This document shows positions 1-5,472 of a stretch of 5,472 nt of DNA, piece by piece. The notes below the pieces were generated by a model. It did no database searches. It was not told the DNA's origin and was given only the letters and a program-made list of their open reading frames with translations. The number at the start of each line of letters is the position of its first letter. The stretch's first letter is position 1. This DNA is from Paenibacillus sp. UBA6285 (GTDB lineage Bacteria > Bacillota > Bacilli > Paenibacillales > Paenibacillaceae), in contig DJUJ01000159.1 of assembly GCA_002438345.1 (NCBI GenBank), forward strand, positions 23,934-29,405, in the 5' to 3' direction. A program made the translations under genes and the position numbers.

Positions 1-85
1 CTTTCGATCCACATCCGCTAAGCGTTAGAACCACAATGAACATGAATAAGATTGAAGTAGTTAAAAGTTTTTTCAATTTAAACAT
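1..85 (-). CDS. Solute-binding lipoprotein of a carbohydrate ABC importer (N-terminal 28 codons, truncated by window edge)
   Basis: Reading the minus strand from the ATG at 85 gives a 28-residue peptide that stays open to the window edge. It has a lipoprotein signal peptide: a short basic start (MFKLKK), a hydrophobic core of about 16 residues (LLTTSILFMFIVVLTL) and a lipobox LSGC with the acylated cysteine at residue 25, followed by GSK. An ideal ribosome binding site, AAAGGAGG, ends 5 nt before the ATG. The gene is third in line after two LplB/LplC-type permeases on the same strand, which is where the extracellular binding protein (LplA/YtcQ-like) sits in this family of operons. It would be anchored to the outer face of the membrane, capture the sugar ligand and deliver it to the permease pair. 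The lipoprotein call is read from sequence; the binding-protein role rests on position. Substrate and full length cannot be seen. Confidence 0.85.
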   Translation of the reverse strand, partial: MFKLKKLLTTSILFMFIVVLTLSGCGSK

Positions 86-90
86 ATTGA

Positions 91-98
91 CCTCCTTT
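91..98 (-). promoter_or_regulatory. Ribosome binding site of the solute-binding lipoprotein
   Basis: Minus strand AAAGGAGG lies 5 nt before the ATG at 85. It is a nearly perfect match to the 16S anti-Shine-Dalgarno sequence and is what fixes this short, edge-truncated gene as real. It is stronger and better spaced than the sites of the two upstream permeases, in keeping with high expression of the binding protein. Confidence 0.8.
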
Positions 99-319
99 AT
101 TCTCTTCAACAAGGATTTGTATGACCTATCCGTTTGCCTGAGCTGTAAGTTGAACATTTGTAAGGAAGTTATGAAGAAGATCCTAAGAGGTATATTTCAA
201 CGCCACCTTGCCGCCTTATGGCATGTTCCTGGTAAGCATCACCTCCATCATGGTAAAAGCTATAGTAGTTCTCATTGCTATTTTCACATTACTGCCCGGA
301 AGAATAGTTGCCTACCGAA

Positions 320-376
320 AAAAGTATATTTTCCTTCAATTAAGAAACCATTAAACTCTTTAAAAAGGATACTTTT
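320..376 (-). other. Possible intercistronic hairpin after the second permease gene
   Basis: On the minus strand, 24 nt past the permease stop codon, AAAAGTAT (376-369) is complementary to ATACTTTT (327-320). Inside it CCTT (368-365) can pair with AAGG (336-333), and TTAAAGA (363-357) with TTCTTAA (346-340) with one mismatch and one G-U pair. The right arm runs into a T run. The stem is almost all A-U with a 5-nt bulge, so it is weak as a terminator. It could act as an RNA stability or processing element, or mean nothing in AT-rich DNA. Confidence 0.3.
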
Positions 377-399
377 CATGAAATTTATGTTTTTGGGTT

Positions 400-1305
400 C
401 TAAGCTTTCACAGCTCCAAGTGTAAGACCCTTTACAAAATACCGCTGCAGAACCGGATACATTACAATAATGGGTCCAATCGAAAGGATACAGGCAGCCA
501 TTCTGGCGCTTTCTCCAGGAAGGATACCCACGGCCTTTTCAATAGATCTGGATGCACTGTCATTACTAAGCAAATACTGAATATTCGTTAATAAGGACTG
601 GAGCAAATATTGGAGAGAATAAAGTTTGTTATTCTCGATGAAGAGCGCACTGGTAAACCAGTCATTCCAATAGGCGATGGCGATAAAGAGTCCGATCGTT
701 GCAAGAACTGGAGTAGACAGCGGTAGTACAATCCGAAAAAAAGTGTTGAACTCCCCTGAACCGTCGATTCTCGCCGCTTCCGTAATGGAGTCTGGCAGTG
801 CCTTGAAGAAGTTGCGCATGATCATTACATGCACTGGGGACAGTAGCAATACGACGATCAAGACAAACAATGTATCCTTCAAATGGAGATATTTCGTGAT
901 CAATATGTAATATGGCGCTAATCCCCCATTAAACAAAATCGTAAAGAATACCAAAAAGGCGATCTGATTTCTGTACCTCACCTCTGGTCTTGAAATGGCA
1001 TACGACAACATGGAGGTGATAAGCAAATGAAGAATCGTACCAACGACCGTTACAAGGATGGTTATCTTGTATGCATTCAGGATGGATGTAGAGCCGGAGA
1101 ATGCATACCAATAACCCGCGAGACTAAAGTCTTTTGGGAAAAGGTGATATCCCTCTGTGATAATCGATTTCTCATGAGTTAAAGAAACGGACAGCACCAT
1201 CCATATCGGAATGAGGCACATTAAACTGTAAATAATGAAAATTATATTGACTACAAGCTTCGTGAATGTTCCCCTTCTTTTTACTAGAGACAGAGACCCT
1301 TCCAT
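400..1305 (-). CDS. Carbohydrate ABC importer permease, LplC/YtcP-like
   Basis: This 301-residue inner-membrane permease is the second channel subunit of a carbohydrate importer. It has about six hydrophobic segments (roughly residues 17-41, 80-104, 115-136, 143-163, 194-212 and 268-287). The cytoplasmic EAA loop that contacts the ATPase is clear: EAARIDG at 176-182, then IVLP at 192-195. The C-terminus, YFVKGLTLGAVKA, is the signature ending of the LplC/YtcP family, and the length is usual for it. The frame is open upstream to an ATG at 1356, but that start overlaps the previous gene and has no ribosome binding site. The ATG at 1305 has AAGGAG 9 nt upstream, so I place the start there. It follows the first permease by 25 nt and precedes the lipoprotein gene by 314 nt. 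Family and role are firm; the substrate is unknown. No ATPase gene is visible, and relatives use a shared MsmX-type ATPase. Confidence 0.93.
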   Translation of the reverse strand: MEGSLSLVKRRGTFTKLVVNIIFIIYSLMCLIPIWMVLSVSLTHEKSIITEGYHLFPKDFSLAGYWYAFSGSTSILNAYKITILVTVVGTILHLLITSMLSYAISRPEVRYRNQIAFLVFFTILFNGGLAPYYILITKYLHLKDTLFVLIVVLLLSPVHVMIMRNFFKALPDSITEAARIDGSGEFNTFFRIVLPLSTPVLATIGLFIAIAYWNDWFTSALFIENNKLYSLQYLLQSLLTNIQYLLSNDSASRSIEKAVGILPGESARMAACILSIGPIIVMYPVLQRYFVKGLTLGAVKA

Positions 1306-1314
1306 ATCAACACG

Positions 1315-1320
1315 CTCCTT
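1315..1320 (-). promoter_or_regulatory. Ribosome binding site that decides the start of the LplC-like permease
   Basis: Minus strand AAGGAG lies 9 nt before the ATG at 1305, in the 25-nt gap after the first permease. The in-frame ATGs at 1323 and 1356 have no such site, so the longer proteins of 307 and 318 residues are unlikely. Confidence 0.75.
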
Positions 1321-1330
1321 CATCAGCAGT

Positions 1331-2320
1331 CTAGAACATTGCGCTCTCGGGATCATATTTTTTCACCAAATAATTACAGATAAGGACAAGGATCAATCCT
1401 ACAACAGCCTGGTATAAGCCTACCGCTGAGGACATCCCGATATCATTCACGGTTCGTAATGCTCTAAACACATACGTATCGATGACGTCCGTCGTCGAGA
1501 ATAATATCCCCGATTCCCGTGGCAACGTGTAGAACGCACTCCAGTCACCAAGCCCGCCGTTGAAAATTCTCCCCAGCGACAGAAGCGTCAGAATAATCAC
1601 TACAGGCATCAAGAGCGGAATAGTCACATACCATGCTTTCTGCCACTTGCTAGCGCCATCTATTTCGGCCGCTTCATAGTATTCAGGTGAAATCCCTGTT
1701 ATTGCCGCAACATAAATCACTGAAGTATATCCCACTTGCTTAAGAAGGTAGGCTAGCGGCATAATAAATCGCCAGTATGAAGGTTCTCCATACCACTGAA
1801 TGGCTTCAAGTCCTAGTGATTCACGAATTCCATTCACTAGCCCCTGATCCGTATTCAGTAAGGTATAAACAATATACTCTCCTACCACCCATGATAGAAA
1901 AAACGGCATGAGCATAATACTTTTGTACAATCCCGTACGAAGCTTACTTCCTGTTTCCTGCAAGAGGATGGAAAACACAATAGAAATGCTCGTAACCAAT
2001 CCTAGAATGACCAAGTTGTAAAAGATCGTATTAAAGGTAACTCTCCAAGCAAGATCAGATTCGAAGAAAAATTCAAAGTTTTTAAATCCGATCCATTCAC
2101 TTGCCAGTATTCCCGCTACAGGATTATAGTCCTTGAAAGCAATAATCACCCCGAACATCGGTAAGTAATTGAATATGAGAATAAAAAGCAGTCCTGGCAA
2201 AACCATGACATAAAATGGCCAGCGTTTTACTATCTCTTTAAAAAAAGTGAACCGAAACCGGTGTTGAGGCTGTTTAAGCTTTCCCTTTACGACAGTTGTA
2301 GCTGGCATATTATTGTTCAT
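1331..2320 (-). CDS. Carbohydrate ABC importer permease, LplB/YteP-like
   Basis: This 329-residue inner-membrane permease is the first gene of the transporter operon. After a basic cytoplasmic N-terminus of about 34 residues come six hydrophobic segments (roughly 36-60, 97-120, 133-156, 183-205, 234-254 and 297-319). Family landmarks are the WPFYVMVLPGLLFILIFNYL start of the first membrane segment, the GVIIAFKDYNP block at 57-67, and the EAA loop EYYEAAEIDG at 213-222 followed by TIP at 233-235. These mark the LplB/YteP branch of the binding-protein-dependent permeases for oligosaccharides. An in-frame ATG at 2347 would add nine residues but sits next to the predicted transcription start. The ATG at 2320 has AAGGAG 7 nt upstream, so I chose it. 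A promoter and a repeat pair just upstream suggest that the divergent AraC-family regulator controls it. The substrate is not evident. Confidence 0.94.
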   Translation of the reverse strand: MNNNMPATTVVKGKLKQPQHRFRFTFFKEIVKRWPFYVMVLPGLLFILIFNYLPMFGVIIAFKDYNPVAGILASEWIGFKNFEFFFESDLAWRVTFNTIFYNLVILGLVTSISIVFSILLQETGSKLRTGLYKSIMLMPFFLSWVVGEYIVYTLLNTDQGLVNGIRESLGLEAIQWYGEPSYWRFIMPLAYLLKQVGYTSVIYVAAITGISPEYYEAAEIDGASKWQKAWYVTIPLLMPVVIILTLLSLGRIFNGGLGDWSAFYTLPRESGILFSTTDVIDTYVFRALRTVNDIGMSSAVGLYQAVVGLILVLICNYLVKKYDPESAMF

Positions 2321-2327
2321 AAACCTT

Positions 2328-2333
2328 CTCCTT
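2328..2333 (-). promoter_or_regulatory. Ribosome binding site that decides the start of the LplB-like permease
   Basis: Minus strand AAGGAG lies 7 nt before the ATG at 2320. The alternative ATG at 2347 would be only a few bases from the predicted transcript 5' end and has no comparable site. Confidence 0.75.
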
Positions 2334-2359
2334 CTTTCTAGAGTCACTCGAGCAACCTC

Positions 2360-2387
2360 ATCATAGCCGTTTACTCATTTGCTTCAA
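2360..2387 (-). promoter_or_regulatory. Putative sigma-A promoter of the transporter operon
   Basis: On the minus strand, TTGAAG (2387-2382, four of six consensus bases) is followed after 16 nt by TATGAT (2365-2360, five of six). Transcription would begin near 2353, giving a leader of about 33 nt that contains the permease ribosome binding site. A run of seven Ts (2398-2392) lies just upstream of the -35 box. The short spacer and imperfect -35 fit a promoter that needs an activator. Confidence 0.6.
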
Positions 2388-2397
2388 ACCGAAAAAA

Positions 2398-2433
2398 ACA
2401 TCGTTTTCTTTAATTCCTTGTGGACATCGTTTT
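2398..2433 (-). repeat. Pair of 10-bp direct repeats upstream of the transporter promoter, candidate AraC-type operator
   Basis: AAAACGATGT on the minus strand occurs twice, at 2433-2424 and at 2407-2398, exactly 26 nt apart. The nearer copy ends 10 nt before the -35 box; the two lie about 45-54 and 71-80 nt upstream of the predicted transcription start. AraC-family proteins usually carry two helix-turn-helix motifs and often bind direct repeats just upstream of a -35 box. The regulator encoded 135 nt to the right is therefore the obvious candidate ligand. The repeat is exact; its role is inferred. Confidence 0.5.
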
Positions 2434-2461
2434 ATTAAAAAATATACATTTCATTAAATTT

Positions 2462-2534
2462 TTGATATTTAAACAGATATGGTTCAATATACTTATTTCA
2501 GGAAGGTAAGTGAGAGGGAACGTCGAAATATAAT
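2462..2534 (+). promoter_or_regulatory. Candidate promoter region of the AraC-family regulator
   Basis: A perfect TATAAT lies at 2529-2534, but no recognisable -35 box or TG extension is found 15-19 nt upstream. Transcription from it would start near 2541 and give a leader of about 27 nt. A second option is TTGATA at 2462-2467 with CAATAT at 2485-2490 (17-nt spacer, weak -10), and a TATACT at 2488-2493 is 20 nt from the same -35. The weak partners suggest low or activator-dependent expression. I cannot choose between them. Confidence 0.35.
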
Positions 2535-2567
2535 GAAGGCAGCACCAAGGAGGGGAGTGAATATACT

Positions 2568-4835
2568 ATGGGTGTGCCTATAAAAAGCTTTAAACAAACA
2601 AACTTGTACATCAAAATGCTGCTAACTTTTACTGCAACCGTTACGCTGCTCATTCTAGGGTTGTCAGCCCTCTTGTATTACAATTACGTAAGAGCCTCGT
2701 TGGCTAACGAGAGCCGAAAAGACACTTCCATACTGTATCAAATTAGCTACAGTATGAATTACATGGATAGCCTTGCTCAAAAATTCATGTCTTCGGCCAT
2801 TGTCGGACCTCACGTTTCCAATCTTTTGTATAATCCGAACGGCGACAAGATGCTACTCGATAATGCTCTACGAAATTTGGACCAGCTTGTCGTTACGACG
2901 GATTACGTTCATTCGGTATACACGATTTCTATACCTTTAGATCGGATTACCTCCACAGAAAACGGTGGTTACTATTCGCTCAAACAATTTTACGATCAAG
3001 ATGCAGTAAACTTACTGCGGAATTGGGATACCCAATCTTCAACCACAACACCGATCGCTCGTAAAATTCCAAGCCCTAATTCGTTAACCAGAGTTGGAAA
3101 CGTTTACACGTATGTGCTTCCTTACAAAACAAGTTTTGAAAAAAAACCGCGTGAAGCGGTTGTTGTTAACATTAAAGCTAATGTTCTACGGGAACTCATC
3201 GCTTCCTTAAATATCAAAACCTCCGTTACCGGAAACGATATTGTCGTGATCGACGCAAGCGGAACGGTGATAAATCACGCTTCGGAAAATATGTTCCTAC
3301 GGAATATTCGGGATGAGGAGTATGTCCGGACCGTTTTAGCTTCAGAACAGGCATCAGGCAGTTTTAAATCGAATATCGATGGACAATCCTACAATATTAC
3401 TTACGTGTCCTCAGAAACACCAAAGTGGAAATTTATAAGCCGAACTTCATACAAATCCTTCATGTCACCATTAAATGCCGTCAAATCGTCGACCATATTC
3501 ACAAGTTTGATCGTACTGCTATTAGGGTTATTATTTTCATATATCATGTCGAGATCTTTATATTCTCCGTTCAGAAGACTTATAGAGAACGTTCGTCTTA
3601 AGAATGATGAATTGGAGCGTAGGCAGCGTGATCAACGTCAATCCCTAAAAAACAACTGGTTAAAAGAATTAATCTTAGGCATTAAGGATGTCATCCACAA
3701 GGAGTTAAAATCCCAAAAAGCGGAACTCGGCATCAACATAGATTTGAGCGCTCCACTTCGGATGATTGTATTCCGAATTGACCACTATCCATTATTCCTG
3801 GACCGTTATAATGAGAGAGAACGTAACCTGCTGAAATATGGAATCGCTAACATTATTCAAGCGATTGCTTCAGCAAAATGCACAAGTGATGTCATTGATA
3901 TGGATACAGATAAACTCGTGTTACTCTTACAATGTTCAGGATCGGATAATGAACAAGAACAAGGCATCATAGCGATGGTGCAAAGTATACAGCATTCCGT
4001 GTGTGAATATTTGCATTTCTCTCTTTCCGTTACGATCAGTGAGCCAATCGAATCCCGTGATCTTTTAAGCGAGACGTATTCTGACACGCTTACCCTTTCT
4101 TTATACCGTCTGACAGCCGGACATGGCAGCATCATTACCCCCGCCTACCGAGCAGGCATCAGTGGAAGTCCGCTGTCTTTCCCTGAAGTAAAGGCTAGAC
4201 TGCTTCTGGATTCGTTAAAGCTTGGACATATTGAGAAAGCAACGAGATACTATTACGAGATTGTTGAAAGCTTGAAAAGTACACCTTATGAAACGATGCT
4301 CTCCTCATTTATGCATCTTATGTTTATGATCAGCAGTTCCTTCCACTCCGTTGCAGACAACAACAATCCCCGTATATCTGGTGTATTTCGTACGTTTTAC
4401 TCCGAAATAGACTCTTTTGAGATTATCGAAGAAATCAACCAGACCTTTGAATCTTTATTTGCTGAAATCAGCTCGACTATAGATGTCATGAAGTACAACA
4501 AACGCAATAACATCACCAGTCGCATCAAGAAAATGATCGAAGAACAATATCAGGATAAGAATCTAAGCCTAAACATTATTGCCGATGAACTTCAAATGTC
4601 CAAGGTATATTTGGGAAGATTATTCAAAGAAGCAACAGGTAAATCGGTTGCTGAATATATTACGGACGTACGAATGACTCGGGTAAAAGAATTGCTGAAC
4701 AAAAACAATCTAACGACCAAAGAGATTTTGGAGGAATGCGGTTGGGAAGATTTGAACTATTTTTATACATTGTTCAAGAAGTATTTCGGAGTGCCCCTCT
4801 CTCAATATAAGATTTCAATGAAAAACGATAGTTAA
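2568..4835 (+). CDS. Transmembrane AraC-family transcriptional regulator with extracellular Cache-like sensor
   Basis: This 755-residue protein is a membrane-bound one-component regulator of the YtdP/YesS type. A first membrane helix (about 15-38) and a second (about 307-327) enclose an extracellular region of some 270 residues with the look of a Cache-type sensor domain. A short HAMP-like piece (SRSLYSPFRRLIENVR, 328-343) and a charged helix follow. Residues about 390-530 resemble the degenerate GGDEF-like domain found in such regulators, without a GGDEF motif, so cyclic-di-GMP synthesis is not expected. A helical linker leads to the AraC DNA-binding domain at about 647-751. Its first helix-turn-helix is around 666-691 (LSLNIIADELQMSKVYLGRL) and the second around 715-748, ending in the family signature YFYTLFKKYFGVPLSQYK. 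The start ATG has AAGGAGG at 2547-2553, a long 14-nt spacing, with GGAG at 2554-2557 nearer. It is divergent from the permease operon and probably controls it in response to an extracellular sugar. No terminator of its own is visible downstream. Confidence 0.92.
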   Translation: MGVPIKSFKQTNLYIKMLLTFTATVTLLILGLSALLYYNYVRASLANESRKDTSILYQISYSMNYMDSLAQKFMSSAIVGPHVSNLLYNPNGDKMLLDNALRNLDQLVVTTDYVHSVYTISIPLDRITSTENGGYYSLKQFYDQDAVNLLRNWDTQSSTTTPIARKIPSPNSLTRVGNVYTYVLPYKTSFEKKPREAVVVNIKANVLRELIASLNIKTSVTGNDIVVIDASGTVINHASENMFLRNIRDEEYVRTVLASEQASGSFKSNIDGQSYNITYVSSETPKWKFISRTSYKSFMSPLNAVKSSTIFTSLIVLLLGLLFSYIMSRSLYSPFRRLIENVRLKNDELERRQRDQRQSLKNNWLKELILGIKDVIHKELKSQKAELGINIDLSAPLRMIVFRIDHYPLFLDRYNERERNLLKYGIANIIQAIASAKCTSDVIDMDTDKLVLLLQCSGSDNEQEQGIIAMVQSIQHSVCEYLHFSLSVTISEPIESRDLLSETYSDTLTLSLYRLTAGHGSIITPAYRAGISGSPLSFPEVKARLLLDSLKLGHIEKATRYYYEIVESLKSTPYETMLSSFMHLMFMISSSFHSVADNNNPRISGVFRTFYSEIDSFEIIEEINQTFESLFAEISSTIDVMKYNKRNNITSRIKKMIEEQYQDKNLSLNIIADELQMSKVYLGRLFKEATGKSVAEYITDVRMTRVKELLNKNNLTTKEILEECGWEDLNYFYTLFKKYFGVPLSQYKISMKNDS

Positions 4836-4860
4836 CTAGGTTAAATCTGAATCCGATGGG

Positions 4861-4912
4861 AAAGAAAAAGCCGAACGAAAATCAGGAGTGGATACCTGGA
4901 TTTCGCTCGGCT
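4861..4912 (-). terminator. Rho-independent terminator of the HAD phosphatase gene
   Basis: Arms 4895-4912 and 4869-4886 form an 18-bp stem with two mismatches and one G-U pair around an 8-nt loop (4887-4894). On the minus strand the stem is followed directly by TTTTTCTTT (4869-4861 side), the classic terminator layout, and it begins 24 nt past the HAD stop codon. On the plus strand the hairpin is followed by CAACGCTTAC with no T run, so it should stop the minus transcript only. Confidence 0.85.
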
Positions 4913-4936
4913 CAACGCTTACTAACTAAGGTATAT

Positions 4937-5472
4937 TTAGGATAAAATTAACGGCAGTGCATCACAAAGATTATCATATTCTTTTAAGCATAAGGACTGC
5001 ACTCCACTCTTTCTGATGTTTCCTCCATTGATTCCAATAGCTGAAAAACCAGCCAGCCTGATCGATACAACCCCGGCTGATGAATCTTCAAATCCCAATA
5101 CATGTCCCTTGTCTTCTTCAGTTAGACCAAGTCCAACTCTTGCAGTTTCAGAATACAGCCATGGATGAGGTTTTGGGGCGAGCTCTCCCATCGTTCCTAC
5201 TTGCCCTTTTACCAATGCTTGCCCTGCTGTAATGATCGCATCATAAAAATCTAGCGGTTCTCCCATTCCCAGCGTTTTGAAGGCAGATATGATCTCAGGC
5301 ATCGCCTTATTATATAGGCCTGAAGTGACTAAACCTATTTTGATGTTTTTGGCTTTCAACTCATATAAGAAATCTTTAAGTCCAGGAGCAGGTGTGAATG
5401 CATCTGTCTTTCCCCTGCCATGCAGTATCTCATTCATTTCATATTCTGTAATTGCAAAGTAGTGTTTTCTTG
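4937..5472 (-). CDS. HAD-superfamily hydrolase, subfamily IA-like phosphatase (C-terminal part, truncated by window edge)
   Basis: The reading frame is open from the right edge of the window to a TAA at 4937-4939, giving 177 visible residues. A methionine at 5437 could be mistaken for a start, but the frame continues upstream without a stop (RKHYFAITEYE) and that methionine has no ribosome binding site. Three of the four HAD motifs are present: motif II in GLVTSG (about residues 46-51), the motif III lysine in PKPHPWLY (K100), and motif IV in GFEDSSAGV with acidic E128 and D129. Motif I, with the nucleophilic aspartate, and part of the cap domain must lie beyond the edge. The arrangement resembles phosphatases and beta-phosphoglucomutase-like enzymes acting on small phosphorylated metabolites in the cytoplasm; the substrate cannot be told. 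It converges on the regulator gene and has its own terminator 24 nt downstream, so it is a separate unit. Confidence 0.88.
   Translation of the reverse strand, partial: RKHYFAITEYEMNEILHGRGKTDAFTPAPGLKDFLYELKAKNIKIGLVTSGLYNKAMPEIISAFKTLGMGEPLDFYDAIITAGQALVKGQVGTMGELAPKPHPWLYSETARVGLGLTEEDKGHVLGFEDSSAGVVSIRLAGFSAIGINGGNIRKSGVQSLCLKEYDNLCDALPLILS

Larger units (their letters stand above)
86..399. other. 314-nt intergenic region between the second permease and the lipoprotein gene
   Basis: No gene is convincing here. On the minus strand, in the direction of the operon, there is no good -35/-10 pair, so the lipoprotein is probably read from the upstream promoter. An AT-rich imperfect hairpin can form just after the permease stop (320-376). 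On the plus strand a frame is open from 187 to a TAA at 352-354. From its first ATG at 223 it would give 43 residues with one strongly hydrophobic stretch followed by a basic AYRKKY segment, but neither ATG (223, 250) has a ribosome binding site. It may be a decayed gene end or chance. Another plus-strand open frame (36-425) runs antisense over the lipoprotein start and the permease end and looks like a shadow. Confidence 0.5.

Noticed and set aside
86..399. Separate promoter for the lipoprotein gene
   Set aside because: Candidates such as TTGAAA near 199-194 have no -10 box at acceptable spacing; no pair is better than chance in this AT-rich stretch.
36..425. 129-residue open frame on the plus strand
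   Set aside because: It is antisense to the lipoprotein signal peptide and to the end of the permease, has no clear ribosome binding site, and its composition does not look like a protein domain.
677..1417. Short open frames at 677-910 (+), 929-1111 (-) and 1235-1417 (+)
   Set aside because: All lie within or across the permease genes in other frames, with no start signals of their own; they are shadows.
2362..2375. Possible catabolite-control (cre) site overlapping the transporter promoter
   Set aside because: The minus-strand AGTAAACGGCTATG matches only the left half of the cre consensus; the right half has several mismatches.
2441..2492. Direct repeat AATATAC at 2441-2447 and 2486-2492
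   Set aside because: Seven AT-rich bases in an AT-rich promoter region are expected by chance and show no meaningful placement.
3857..4135. 92-residue minus-strand open frame inside the regulator gene
   Set aside because: It is antisense to the well-supported GGDEF-like region of the regulator and has no domain or start signal.
4832..4844. Small inverted repeat TTAAC-TAG-GTTAA at the regulator stop codon
   Set aside because: The five-pair, mostly A-T stem with a 3-nt loop and no T run is too weak to be a terminator.
5277..5462. 61-residue plus-strand open frame antisense to the HAD gene
   Set aside because: The opposite strand carries conserved HAD motifs, so this is a shadow.

Overview
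The window looks like chromosomal DNA of a low-to-moderate GC Gram-positive bacterium, most likely Paenibacillus or a close Bacillales relative. The evidence is strong AAGGAG/AAGGAGG ribosome binding sites, a sugar-uptake cluster of the LplB/LplC (YteP/YtcP) type, and a large membrane-anchored AraC-family regulator with an extracellular sensor domain, a combination typical of Paenibacillus. The organism is inferred from these features; no search was run.

Layout from left to right. Positions 1-85 (minus) hold the first 28 codons of a solute-binding lipoprotein that runs off the left edge. It is recognised by its signal peptide, lipobox and ribosome binding site. Positions 86-399 are an intergenic stretch with a possible weak hairpin and no convincing gene. 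Positions 400-1305 and 1331-2320 (both minus) are two inner-membrane permease subunits of a carbohydrate ABC importer, 25 nt apart. Positions 2321-2567 are a divergent regulatory region. It carries a good promoter for the transporter operon, a pair of exact 10-bp direct repeats upstream of that promoter, and a weaker promoter candidate for the regulator. Positions 2568-4835 (plus) encode the 755-aa transmembrane AraC-family regulator. After a terminator that serves the minus strand (4861-4912), positions 4937-5472 (minus) hold the C-terminal part of a HAD-superfamily phosphatase that runs off the right edge.

How they work together (inference from family knowledge). The transporter operon reads permease 1, permease 2, binding lipoprotein. 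The lipoprotein would capture an oligosaccharide outside the cell and the two permeases would form the channel. No ATPase gene is visible, which fits this family's known use of a shared MsmX-type ATPase encoded elsewhere. The divergent regulator would sense a ligand at the cell surface through its Cache-like domain and control the transporter promoter through its C-terminal AraC DNA-binding domain. The direct repeats are the best candidate binding site. The substrate cannot be told from this window. The HAD gene is a separate convergent unit with its own terminator, and nothing visible ties it to the transporter.

I do not see a clearly novel system. The most useful leads are the putative operator and the unexplained 314-nt gap before the lipoprotein gene.
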